NCBI GenBank assembly: GCA_020854055.1
Contig: JADZGD010000121.1
Span: 1 to 49,771 of the forward strand
Direction: 5' to 3'
Source of the DNA: Bryobacterales bacterium
Lineage (GTDB): Bacteria; Acidobacteriota; Terriglobia; Bryobacterales; Bryobacteraceae
Length of the DNA: 49,771 nt
Positions within the stretch are counted from its first letter, which is position 1; every line of letters starts with the position of its first letter. The position numbers were made by a program, and so were the translations under genes. Below, piece after piece: positions 42,085-49,771 of this stretch. The notes beneath the pieces were generated by a model, which was not told where the DNA came from, did no database searches, and saw only the letters and a list, made by a program, of their open reading frames with translations.

Positions 42085-44157
42085 ATGTCCCATATTTTCG
42101 CCGCCGTTGTGCTGGCAGGCTCTTCGCTGGCCGCCCAGAAGGCTCCGTTTGATGTGGAGGCGATGCTGCGGTTGAACCGGATTTCCGATTCGCAGGCCGC
42201 GCCCGATGGCCGGGGCGTGGCGTTCACCGTTCAGACGGTCGATCTGGCGAACAACGTCAAACATCAGCAGATTTTCCTGACTTCCCTGCATGGGGCAAAC
42301 CCTCGGGCAATTACCGCGGAAGGCGACAATGAGCGGCCCCGCTGGTCGCCTGATTCGACGACCATCGCCTTCCTCTCCACCCGGTCAGGCGCCTCACAGA
42401 TCTGGCTGATGGATTCCACGGGTGCTAACGCGCGGCAGTTGACTAGCTTGCCCACCGGCGCTGAGGGTGTGACCTGGTCGCCGGACGGCAAGAACCTGAT
42501 CTTTACCAGCGAGGTATATCCGGAGTGTAACGATGACGCCTGCAATCGGGCGCATCTCGACGCCGATCAGGCAAGCAAGCTGAAGGCGCGCATCTATGAC
42601 ACGCTGCTCTACCGCCACTGGGACCATTGGAATACCGCCCGGCGCCGCCATCTGATGGTGGTTCCCGTTGCAGGCGGAACGCCAATCGACTTGACGCCGG
42701 GCGAGCGCGACGTGCCCCCCTTCTCGCTAGGTGGCGGTGAGAACTACACCGTCTCTCCCGATGGAGCCGAGGTTTGTTATGTGTCCAACGGTGACGCCGT
42801 ACTGGCAACCAGTACCAATACCGACCTGTTTACGGTTCCGATCGCCGGAGGCGACCCGAAGCGAATCACCATCAATCCCGGCGCCGACGAGGGACCCATC
42901 TATTCGCCGGATGGCAAGTACCTGGCCTACCGCAGCCAGCAGCGTGCCGGTTATGAGAGCGATCGCTGGCGCCTGATGCTGCTGGAGCGCGCCACCGGCA
43001 GGGTCACCGCGATCACCGAGGGGACCGACCGCTGGGTTGAGAATTATGCCTGGACTCCGGACTCCAGTCAGATCTTCTTCGTTACCGAGGACCGTGGACG
43101 CACTACGCTTCAACGCATCTCCCCGCTCGGCGGCGCCGCCCGCATCGTCATCACCGGTGGCGGGCAGTTAGGCGATGTGCAATTCACCGCCGATGGAAAG
43201 ACCCTGATCTATACGGAGAACCGGCTGACACACCCGACCGAGATCTTCGCGGTGCAGTCAAGCGGAGGCCAGCCGGCTGCACTGACTCGCCTGAATGATG
43301 TTCTGCTGGCCGGTTATGACCTGCCGCCCGCCGAGGTGGCGTGGGTCGAAAGTGCCGATCGCACTCCAGTCCACTACTTTCTGCTGAAGCCTCCGGGCTT
43401 CACGGCTGACCGCAAGTATCCGGTTCTGGTTCTGATCCACGGTGGACCGCAAGGAGCCTGGGGCGAAAGCTGGAGCTACCGCTGGAATGCTGAGGTTTTC
43501 GCCGCCTCCGGATATGTTGTGGTGATGCCAAACCCTCGTGGATCTATTGGGTACGGGCAGAAATTCATTGATGAGATTAATGGCGACTGGGGTGGAAAGC
43601 CGTACGCCGACATTATGGCCGTCGTGGATCAGATCGCCGGTCTCTCCTATGTGGACCGCGACCGTATGGCCGCCGCCGGCGCCTCCTATGGCGGATATAT
43701 GGTGGATTGGATCTTGGGGCATTCCAACCGCTTTCGATGCCTGGTGTCTCACGCCGGTGTCTTTGACCTGCGGAGTATGTTCGGCGCCACGGACGAACTG
43801 TGGTTCCCGCTCTGGGAGTTCCAAGGCACACCCTGGGATAACCCGGACATGTATGCACGCTGGTCCCCCAGCTATTTCGTCAAGGATTTTCAGACCCCCA
43901 CCTTGGTGAGCCACGGAGAACTGGACTTCCGCGTTCCGTATACCCAGGGATTGCAGTTGTTTACCTCTCTCCAGTTGAAGAAGGTTCCATCCCGGCTGCT
44001 GATCTTTCCCGACGAAGGGCACTGGATCAACAAGCCGCGGAACTCCGCCCTTTGGTATAAAACCGTGATCGAGTGGCTCAACCAGTGGACCAAGCCGACG
44101 CCGCCGCCGGCGCTTCCCGTTCCGGGTACGCCACCGGAGGTAAAGCCTCCGGCCTAG
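42085..44157 (+). CDS. S9 family prolyl-oligopeptidase-type peptidase, exported
   Basis: A 690-aa serine peptidase with a short signal (MSHIFAAVVLAGSSLAAQ). The N-terminal half is a TolB/DPP IV-like beta-propeller (PRWSPDSTTIAFLSTRSG, VTWSPDGKNLIFTSEVY, PIYSPDGKYLAYRSQQRAG). The C-terminal alpha/beta hydrolase domain has the oxyanion region VLIHGGPQGAWGESWSYRWN, nucleophile Ser in AAAGASYGGYMVDWILG (about residue 535), Asp in SHGELDFRVPYTQG (about 614) and His in IFPDEGHWINKPRN (about 647). It degrades peptides in the periplasm. A GTG three bases before the ATG is an alternative start. The C-terminus is proline-rich. Confidence 0.94.
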   Translation: MSHIFAAVVLAGSSLAAQKAPFDVEAMLRLNRISDSQAAPDGRGVAFTVQTVDLANNVKHQQIFLTSLHGANPRAITAEGDNERPRWSPDSTTIAFLSTRSGASQIWLMDSTGANARQLTSLPTGAEGVTWSPDGKNLIFTSEVYPECNDDACNRAHLDADQASKLKARIYDTLLYRHWDHWNTARRRHLMVVPVAGGTPIDLTPGERDVPPFSLGGGENYTVSPDGAEVCYVSNGDAVLATSTNTDLFTVPIAGGDPKRITINPGADEGPIYSPDGKYLAYRSQQRAGYESDRWRLMLLERATGRVTAITEGTDRWVENYAWTPDSSQIFFVTEDRGRTTLQRISPLGGAARIVITGGGQLGDVQFTADGKTLIYTENRLTHPTEIFAVQSSGGQPAALTRLNDVLLAGYDLPPAEVAWVESADRTPVHYFLLKPPGFTADRKYPVLVLIHGGPQGAWGESWSYRWNAEVFAASGYVVVMPNPRGSIGYGQKFIDEINGDWGGKPYADIMAVVDQIAGLSYVDRDRMAAAGASYGGYMVDWILGHSNRFRCLVSHAGVFDLRSMFGATDELWFPLWEFQGTPWDNPDMYARWSPSYFVKDFQTPTLVSHGELDFRVPYTQGLQLFTSLQLKKVPSRLLIFPDEGHWINKPRNSALWYKTVIEWLNQWTKPTPPPALPVPGTPPEVKPPA
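44134..44152 (+). terminator. Possible hairpin at the end of the S9 peptidase gene
   Basis: CCGGAGG (44134-44140) and CCTCCGG (44146-44152) with a 5-nt loop form a perfect 7-bp stem just before the stop codon. There is no T-run after it, so it may be a weak terminator or a chance GC repeat. Confidence 0.3.
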
Positions 44158-44205
44158 GGGAATCACCTGATTGAAATCCCCCGCGCCTCGTCTTAGGCTC
44201 AAAGC

Positions 44206-45084
44206 ATGCGGTACTGTGTCTTTCTGCTGGCGGTGCTGGCAGCCAGTGGTCAGGAATCGAAGACCTACGTCTACGACGTGAACGGAGACCCGTCACTCTA
44301 CACCGAAACGCTTCGTTCCCGGACGCGGAACGATAAGACGATGGTGGAGCGCATTCCGTCCATGAACGGAGAAACGGCCCTCGACGAGAAGGTGGATGAG
44401 CGGGTAATTGAGAGCAGTTCCACCTCCCGCATCGTGGAGCGGATTACTACTTATGGCTCGGGCGAGAGGGCGAAGGTACGAACCGAAGAAAAGAAACGCC
44501 CCGACGGCGGTGTGACCACCTCCACCACGAGATACCAGGATGATGGCAACGGCTCGCTCGTAATGGCCGAGCGTAGTGTTGAGCAGTCGCGCGACGGGAT
44601 GTCGGAAACAGTAATCGAGCGGCCCACGATAGACGGTTCGCTGGTGGTCGTTGAAAAGAAGTCCGGCACAACCCGCCAAGTGGATAATGGCCGGGAAACC
44701 ACTGTGGTGACTTACCGCCAAGATACCAACGGCAATTTTGATGAAGCAGTTCGCGAAATTTCTCTGGTAACCAAAACGAATGGCGTGACTTCGGAGACGA
44801 CAGATCAGTATCTTGCGGGACAACTGAATGGTCGCACTGTAACCACGGTTACTGAGCAGGATGGCAAATTGGTTCGCGAAACCAGTATCTACGGTATGAA
44901 CGCGCCCGGAAAAGCCACCAGCGATCGTCCCCAATTGCGCGAACAGACGCTGGTAGAGCGCAACAAGGTGCCGGGTGGAACCGTAGAGACGTTCAGCGTC
45001 CGGCGGCCGTCACTCGATGACACTCCGCAACTGGGTCAATTTCAGCTTGTATCCACCACGGTTTGCACCGGCTGCGGCAAGTAA
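44206..45084 (+). CDS. Exported protein with beta-ladder repeats, unknown function
   Basis: A 292-aa protein with signal MRYCVFLLAVLAASG. The mature part is a run of short antiparallel-strand units with repeated Thr/Val/Glu patterns (MVERIPSMNGETALDEKVDE, TRYQDDGNGSLVMAERSVEQ, VVTYRQDTNGNFDEAVREIS, GRTVTTVTEQDGKLVRETSI). Pairs of D/N-G-N/S turns recur about every 40-45 residues, like a flat beta-sheet layer. It ends CTGCGK, with a Cys pair at the very C-terminus. No known family is recognised. Confidence 0.8.
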   Translation: MRYCVFLLAVLAASGQESKTYVYDVNGDPSLYTETLRSRTRNDKTMVERIPSMNGETALDEKVDERVIESSSTSRIVERITTYGSGERAKVRTEEKKRPDGGVTTSTTRYQDDGNGSLVMAERSVEQSRDGMSETVIERPTIDGSLVVVEKKSGTTRQVDNGRETTVVTYRQDTNGNFDEAVREISLVTKTNGVTSETTDQYLAGQLNGRTVTTVTEQDGKLVRETSIYGMNAPGKATSDRPQLREQTLVERNKVPGGTVETFSVRRPSLDDTPQLGQFQLVSTTVCTGCGK

Positions 45085-45210
45085 TCAACCGGCCTCGCTG
45101 GAACGAAAATCCCCCCTGAATCCGCTTGCGGGCTTGCGGTAACGGCGAGCCCGGCATCTCGTTTGATACACTACCTATGGTTGAGAAGGCAGGAGCAAAA
45201 ACGCTAAAGG

Positions 45211-45801
45211 ATGCTACTTCCGAAAGAATTCATCGGGTATCTGGCGCGAGATCTTGCGAGAAATCTGTCGCCGCAGGTGGTTGAGATCACCGACCCGGGC
45301 GCGGCGGCCGAGTTGATCGCGGATGTCATCATTGAAGACCTCGAAGTGGAAGACCGGCTGAACGATGAGGTTCGGGACATTCTCAGCCAGTACAGCGAGT
45401 ACATGCGGCGCGAAGGCGTTTCCTATCAGGAGATGTTCCGGCGCATTAAGAACACGCTGGTTACACAGAGGAAGGTAATCCGGGCCTCCGGACGCGATTC
45501 CGGAGACGAGATGAAGCTCTCCCGCGACAAGATTAACGACCTTTCGCACAAACTGGTGGCGGCATTCCGGAAATCGAAGGATTTCCGTATCAAGCGCGAT
45601 CAGAACGAGATACGACTGCAACTGGTGCGTATGATCTCGGATGTTCTTACTACCGAAGAGAAGGTGGATCGCGCCGCCCGCAAGAAAATCCGCACGCAGA
45701 AGCGGGAGATCCCCGAAGGCAGCGAGGAATGGGATCTTCTGCACCGCCGCTACTACTCTGAGGAGTTAAAGAAGTTAGGCATCGACCTCGGAGCGCGATG
45801 A
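45211..45801 (+). CDS. Double DUF507-domain protein
   Basis: A 196-aa cytosolic protein made of two tandem DUF507-like units. Unit 1 is residues 1-95 (LLPKEFIGYLARDLARNLSP, VIIEDLEVEDRLNDEVRDIL, YQEMFRRIKNTLVTQRKVI). Unit 2 starts at M101 (MKLSRDKINDLSHKLVAAFR) and runs to SEEWDLLHRRYYSEELKKLG. DUF507 is normally a single ~95-aa domain of unknown function, so this is a fused duplication. ATG 45211 follows an aaagg site. Its TGA overlaps the ribokinase ATG. Confidence 0.87.
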   Translation: MLLPKEFIGYLARDLARNLSPQVVEITDPGAAAELIADVIIEDLEVEDRLNDEVRDILSQYSEYMRREGVSYQEMFRRIKNTLVTQRKVIRASGRDSGDEMKLSRDKINDLSHKLVAAFRKSKDFRIKRDQNEIRLQLVRMISDVLTTEEKVDRAARKKIRTQKREIPEGSEEWDLLHRRYYSEELKKLGIDLGAR

Positions 45802-46733
45802 CTCCTTCGATCGTGGTAGTTGGAAGCCTCAACATGGACTTCGTTGTTTCCACCGAGAGGCTTCCGGTACCCGGCGAGACCGTTCTCGGCCACAACTTCC
45901 AGATGATCCCCGGAGGGAAAGGCGCTAACCAGGCCTGCGCGGCGGGCCGCGTAGGCGCCGGGAGCGTAGAGGCCAGGATGATTGGCAGGGTGGGGTACGA
46001 CCTGTTTGCCGACCACCTGAAGGCCAGCCTCGCTGCCTCCGGCGTGGATGTGTCCTTCGTCCACTCGAGCAAGAATCAACCGACCGGCGTCGCGCTCATC
46101 TGCGTGGAGCGCTCCGGACAAAACTCGATTGTGGTGGCTGCGGGCGCCAATGCTGAACTGCATGCTGCTGACGTGGAAGCGATGCGCACGCCGCTGCGTG
46201 GAGCCCGGCTAGCCTTGTTTCAACTGGAGACGCCCCTCACTACCGTGGCGGCAGCGTTGAAGATGGCACGGGAAGAGGGCGTACGGACAATACTCGATCC
46301 GGCCCCGGCACAACGGCTCCCGAAGGATATTTTAGGCGCCACCGATATCCTGACACCGAACGAGAGCGAGGCCTGTGTGCTGTTGGGCGACGCTCCGCGG
46401 CGGCTGACGCCGGATGACGGACTCGCGGTCTCGGCGGCGCTAAGGGCGCTGGGGCCACAGATCGTGATCCTGAAACTTGGGGAGCAGGGCGCCTATTATT
46501 TTGACGGCGACACGGCGCTCCATGCGCCGGGCTTTGCTGTCACCGCGCGGGATACTACGGCGGCCGGAGACACCTTCAATGCGGCGCTGGCGGTGGCTCT
46601 GGCCGAACAGAGGCCAGTGGCCGAAGCGCTTCGTTTCGCCAATGCGGCCGCGGCCATCTCGGTGACGCGCCCGGGCGCCCAGGCCTCGATTCCTAGCCGT
46701 GAGGAAGTGTTGGGTTTTCTGGAATCGCACTGA
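45798..46733 (+). CDS. rbsK: Ribokinase-type PfkB sugar kinase
   Basis: A 311-aa PfkB-family kinase phosphorylating ribose or a related sugar. N-terminal VVVGSLNMDFVVSTERLPVP; the substrate loop GGKGANQACAAGRVGAGSVE; the family anion hole and catalytic Asp in DTTAAGDTFNAALAVALAEQ; and ALRFANAAAAISVTRPGAQ with the typical NxxxAxxxxxxGA end. ATG 45798 lies in an ATGA overlap with the DUF507 gene. A nucleoside-derived ribose source is provided by the upstream salvage operon in the genome, though 34 kb away. Its 3' end overlaps the convergent membrane protein gene by 41 nt. Confidence 0.93.
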   Translation: MTPSIVVVGSLNMDFVVSTERLPVPGETVLGHNFQMIPGGKGANQACAAGRVGAGSVEARMIGRVGYDLFADHLKASLAASGVDVSFVHSSKNQPTGVALICVERSGQNSIVVAAGANAELHAADVEAMRTPLRGARLALFQLETPLTTVAAALKMAREEGVRTILDPAPAQRLPKDILGATDILTPNESEACVLLGDAPRRLTPDDGLAVSAALRALGPQIVILKLGEQGAYYFDGDTALHAPGFAVTARDTTAAGDTFNAALAVALAEQRPVAEALRFANAAAAISVTRPGAQASIPSREEVLGFLESH

Positions 46734-48387
46734 GCTGGTATACGATATACTGGCTGTTCTGATAAACCGGCTCGATGCCGCCAATGCGATGTTCCGGTTT
46801 TACCACCACGTAGTCGATACCCATGGCGCGAAAATCGGCCAGGGTCTTTCGATCCAGCTTGCGCCCGGTGGTTTTCTTCCAGCGGTCCCACCAGACCTCG
46901 CCGAAACTGTGCAGGAAGTTCACCTGCCCGCCGCCCTTCCAGTCGACGAAGATGGCGCGCCTGGCCAACACGCGAAAGATACCCGGACTGGGATACCGGC
47001 CGGCGTCGGGGAACAGGAAAATGGCATCCTTGGGAGTGTGTGTGGCACCCCACCGGGCCAATTGATTGAGCTCGGGCGAGTGGTAATTCGGGTAGTTGCG
47101 CACCTGCCCCCAGGTCGGGATCAGCAGAAATCCGGCCAATGAAGCCGCCAGCCAGGGGGCCGTCGCCAACCGCCGGAATCGGCTCTCCGCCCAACCGGCC
47201 AGGGTAGCCAGCGCTGCCAGCGTCAGCAAGAGCAGTAACCGTGCGCGGAGCGCCGGGTCGGCCGGACCCAGCCGAACGAACTCGGTCAGTTGGCTGCTGA
47301 TGGGCGGGACGAAGGAGGCGAGCGCCCACAGGTAGCACTCCCGCGGCCTGCCCTCGGACGCTGCCACCATGGCCGCCGCTGCCGAGGCGAAGACCGCCGT
47401 CGCCGTGACGAACAGCACCGCTCGCGCCGGTTGGAACTGCGACATCAGGTTCCACTTCAAAATGTCCAATAGCAGGTAAGAAACCGGCAGGCTCAACAAT
47501 CCTACGGCCGGCAGGCCGAACAGGAAGAAGCGGAGGTCCTGGTTGGCGAAATGGCGGATTCGCCAGACGGCGCCGAACGCAACGGCGCCCAGAACAATGT
47601 AATGAAGAGCATATTGGCCGAACCAGATGCCGACCCAGTTATAGGGCCCGCGCATCCGCTGCAACTGTTCGAGCCACGGACTGATGATGCCAAAGAAAGA
47701 TTGGCGCTCGGAGACGCCCGCCTGCAGACGCGAGAGGAGCAACAGTGCAACCACGGCCACGGCGAGTGGAGCCAGGCCGCGAATGCGCCGCAGCATAACC
47801 TCTGGTTTTGACGGCCACAGCGTGAGCAGGAAGTAAATTCCCCAGAATGGGAAGACGGTGGGTGGATGGTATAGAAAGCCCACCGAGGCGAAGATACCGG
47901 CTGCCGTATCGCGGCCCGACGCGGCACAGCCGATGGCCAGCCACACCAGCATTAAAGCGAAGCCGCGCGGAATGGGTTCGTATTCGAATGTGAGGACAGA
48001 CGGGCCTCCGATGGTCGCCCCCAGCGCGAAGATACCCGTCACCAGCAAAGCCGGCCGCCGCGCCAGCCCTAGTGAAGCGGCTGCCAGGTAGACGCCCAGC
48101 AGGCCGAGAAAGCGAAATAGAATCTGCTGTCCGGCAAGTACCGTCTCGAATGAAAGCCCGGTCAGCCGGGACGCGCCGATTGTCACCTCGTCGTAGATGG
48201 TGAAAGCCAGATGGGGGCGCGTGGAGACGATGTCGTTCTTGAGCACCGTTGGATCGCTCAGGTGCTCGAACATCGGCACATAAATCAGTGAATCCTGCTG
48301 CAGGTAAGTGTGTCCAGGGAAGTAGAAGTAACCGATCAGCGTAAAGACGGCAATGCTGAAAAGAACGAGAATCCGTGTCGGCGTCAT
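46693..48387 (-). CDS. Polytopic membrane protein (DUF6798-like)
   Basis: A 564-aa protein with about eleven hydrophobic helices, for example ILVLFSIAVFTLIGYFYF, LAPLAVAVVALLLLSRLQAG and WLAASLAGFLLIPTWGQVRN. Its layout, an early Asp-rich first loop (QQDSLIYVPMFEHLSDPTVL) and a soluble C-terminal domain (NQLARWGATHTPKDAIFLFP, WWDRWKKTTGRKLDRKTLAD), resembles GT-C-like/DUF6798 proteins. No catalytic motif of a known glycosyltransferase was seen. It starts in a 4-nt overlap with the TPR gene. Confidence 0.78.
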   Translation of the reverse strand: MTPTRILVLFSIAVFTLIGYFYFPGHTYLQQDSLIYVPMFEHLSDPTVLKNDIVSTRPHLAFTIYDEVTIGASRLTGLSFETVLAGQQILFRFLGLLGVYLAAASLGLARRPALLVTGIFALGATIGGPSVLTFEYEPIPRGFALMLVWLAIGCAASGRDTAAGIFASVGFLYHPPTVFPFWGIYFLLTLWPSKPEVMLRRIRGLAPLAVAVVALLLLSRLQAGVSERQSFFGIISPWLEQLQRMRGPYNWVGIWFGQYALHYIVLGAVAFGAVWRIRHFANQDLRFFLFGLPAVGLLSLPVSYLLLDILKWNLMSQFQPARAVLFVTATAVFASAAAAMVAASEGRPRECYLWALASFVPPISSQLTEFVRLGPADPALRARLLLLLTLAALATLAGWAESRFRRLATAPWLAASLAGFLLIPTWGQVRNYPNYHSPELNQLARWGATHTPKDAIFLFPDAGRYPSPGIFRVLARRAIFVDWKGGGQVNFLHSFGEVWWDRWKKTTGRKLDRKTLADFRAMGIDYVVVKPEHRIGGIEPVYQNSQYIVYQLSAIPENPTLPHG

Positions 48388-49061
48388 GAGGCGGGCGTTT
48401 TGCTCAGTTGCTCTTTAGCCCAGACTCGTCGGGGATTCAACTGTATGGCTTTCTCCAGCGCCTTACGCGCTTCGGCGTTCCGGTGTTCTTTTCTGAGCGC
48501 GATGCCCAGCCAGACATAGGCCTCAGGCAGGCGGGCGTTCAGTTGGATGGCTTTCTCAAAATCCCTGATGGCAGCCTCGGGTCCTCCGCCGAAGGAGGAA
48601 GGCAGGTAGTAGCTTCCAACGCCACGGCCCAGGTAAGCCATGGCCGATTTCGGATCGAGCTCAATCGCTTTATCGATGGCCTCCTGGGCGCACTTGCCCC
48701 ACTTCATCGCCATCAGAATATTACTGCCCGGCACCGCCTGCCCGCACAACATTCCCAGCACGCGGTAGTATTCCGATACGCCCGGCTTCAAATCCACCGC
48801 CCGCTGGGCTTCGGGAATGGCAGCCTCTGCCGCGTTGCGCGACGCGAGCTTGTCTTTCTGTTCAATGGCCACTTCGGCCAGGTAGGAGCCCGCCAGCGCG
48901 GCTTGAAAGTGCGCCGTGGCGTCATTGGCGTTCCTCTGCGCGGCCGCCGACAACTGCTGCACCATGCGGGTCAGGGCTGCCCGGTCCTGGTGATCGCGCG
49001 CCTCCTCGAGCGACGCCGCATCCAGGGCGAGAGCGAGCGCGAGGACACCAACCAGGCTCAT
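48384..49061 (-). CDS. Exported TPR-repeat protein
   Basis: A 225-aa protein with signal MSLVGVLALALALDAASLEE. The rest is tetratricopeptide helices: AALAGSYLAEVAIEQKDKLA, AIPEAQRAVDLKPGVSEYYR, AIDKAIELDPKSAMAYLGRG, AIRDFEKAIQLNARLPEAYV, ARKALEKAIQLNPRRVWAKE. Periplasmic TPRs bind partner proteins. It overlaps the downstream membrane-protein start by 4 nt and lies 50 nt downstream of the ThuA gene, so the three may share a transcript. Confidence 0.86.
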   Translation of the reverse strand: MSLVGVLALALALDAASLEEARDHQDRAALTRMVQQLSAAAQRNANDATAHFQAALAGSYLAEVAIEQKDKLASRNAAEAAIPEAQRAVDLKPGVSEYYRVLGMLCGQAVPGSNILMAMKWGKCAQEAIDKAIELDPKSAMAYLGRGVGSYYLPSSFGGGPEAAIRDFEKAIQLNARLPEAYVWLGIALRKEHRNAEARKALEKAIQLNPRRVWAKEQLSKTPAS

Positions 49062-49111
49062 ATCCAGATTGTACCTGTCTCGTTCAATGTGACGTTAGGC
49101 CAACCCCGCTG

Positions 49112-49771
49112 CTACTGGTACTTTCGCAGACTGGGCTCGTTGGGGCCGGGAAAGTCCGCCGGCACCTTCAGCGTAACCTTGCCGGTAGCAGCCCACTCGG
49201 TGCCGCGCTCGAAAGTGGAGATGAAGCCCACGCATTCCATGGCCGGCACGTCGTGGCCCAGCGTCGTGTGGAAAACCCGCCCCTTGCCGTAGCGGATCGT
49301 GAGCAGCATCGGTTCCTGCTCATTGGTGCCGTGATTGGTGGGGAGCGAGTGAGCCGTGCCAAGCAGGGTGAAGTCGCGCGCCGGCCCGCAAAGGCTGTCG
49401 TACAACTCATCGCCGGCGTGCATCCACACCGGCGGAAGCCCATGGGCGATCGGATGTTTCCGGTCGCGCAGGGTCACCTGGAACGGTAATCGCCGGCCGT
49501 GATTGCCGCAGCGCCTCGAGGTGGAATCGAGTACCGCCTTGCCACCGCGAAAGCGAATCATGGGGCCGAAGGTATCGGTTGTTCGATTCCCCCAGCCGCC
49601 CACGGCAATCATCTGCTGGAATTGCTTCCACTCCGGAAAGGCGTTGTCGGCGGCGTGATAAATGACGACGCCGCCACCATCGCGTACGTACTCGTCGAAG
49701 GCGGAGCGGGTTTGCCCGCTCCACGCATCGCCGTTGTAGTTCAGTACCACGGCCCCGTATCTCGAAAAGAC
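49112..49771 (-). CDS. ThuA-domain protein, 5'-truncated by window edge
   Basis: Part of a ThuA (trehalose-utilisation-like) glutamine-amidotransferase-fold protein. The frame is open to the window edge; the first visible residues are VFSRYGAVVLNYNGDAW. Motifs: DEYVRDGGGVVIYHAADNA, RKHPIAHGLPPVWMHAGDEL, MLLTIRYGKGRVFHTTLGHD and MECVGFISTFERGTEWAATG. These are standard for the large acidobacterial/planctomycete ThuA family. A GTG near 49750 is internal, not the start. Function is not well defined in the family. Confidence 0.88.
   Translation of the reverse strand, partial: VFSRYGAVVLNYNGDAWSGQTRSAFDEYVRDGGGVVIYHAADNAFPEWKQFQQMIAVGGWGNRTTDTFGPMIRFRGGKAVLDSTSRRCGNHGRRLPFQVTLRDRKHPIAHGLPPVWMHAGDELYDSLCGPARDFTLLGTAHSLPTNHGTNEQEPMLLTIRYGKGRVFHTTLGHDVPAMECVGFISTFERGTEWAATGKVTLKVPADFPGPNEPSLRKYQ

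Overview
The window reads as chromosomal DNA of a GC-rich acidobacterium, probably of the Bryobacterales/Solibacter type. This is inferred from gene content: a PEP-CTERM choice-of-anchor protein, CxPxR sulfatases, a GH78 rhamnosidase, a PcRGLX/YetA-like protein, a ThuA protein, many secreted hydrolases, and no phage or plasmid functions. Coding density is high, with many 1-4 nt ATGA overlaps.

Layout. 1-743: end of a GT-B glycosyltransferase. 775-5776: plus-strand housekeeping run miaB, bifunctional nuclease, a 112-aa unknown, an unlisted 48-aa zinc-ribbon protein, yvcK, glmU. 5742-8556 (minus): small exported protein and hrpB. 8663-13725: class V aminotransferase, then an overlapping nucleoside-salvage operon (nupC, purine nucleoside phosphorylase, cdd, exported-looking MTA/SAH-deaminase-like amidohydrolase). 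13696-15326 (minus): degenerate JAMM/MPN membrane protein with a small membrane partner. 15471-22011: histidine kinase, response regulator, lipoprotein, CehA/McbA-type PHP hydrolase and GH78 rhamnosidase in one run. 22062-25064: PEP-CTERM protein with terminator, tRNA-Val(CAC), a sulfatase, an ISL3 transposase scar, and ssrA (tag ANTQFAYAA). 25107-32608: secreted TIM-barrel glycosidase-like protein, second sulfatase, and 1062-aa PcRGLX/YetA-like protein. 32690-32767: tRNA-Arg(CCG). 32843-35757: pcm, a pseudo-receiver with a 60-aa membrane protein, a divergent MreB and an Rnk/GreA-type factor. 35985-38181: DUF302, DUF5320 and a 10-TM ArsP_2-type exporter. 38280-40720: Asp/Glu racemase-like protein and a secreted FAD oxidoreductase. 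40774-42025: insertion-sequence debris and a truncated HNH-like gene. 42085-49771: S9 peptidase, exported unknown, double-DUF507 protein, ribokinase, then on the minus strand a polytopic membrane protein, a TPR protein and a partial ThuA protein.

How it fits together. The central 17.9-32.6 kb stretch looks like a polysaccharide-use region aimed at a rhamnose-containing, perhaps sulfated, glycan, with a two-component system at its head. It lacks a SusC/D pair, so the inference is moderate. The best candidates for undescribed biology are the pseudo-receiver/micro-membrane-protein pair beside a divergent MreB, and the degenerate JAMM membrane protein with its partner. No CRISPR array, prophage or classical defence island was seen.
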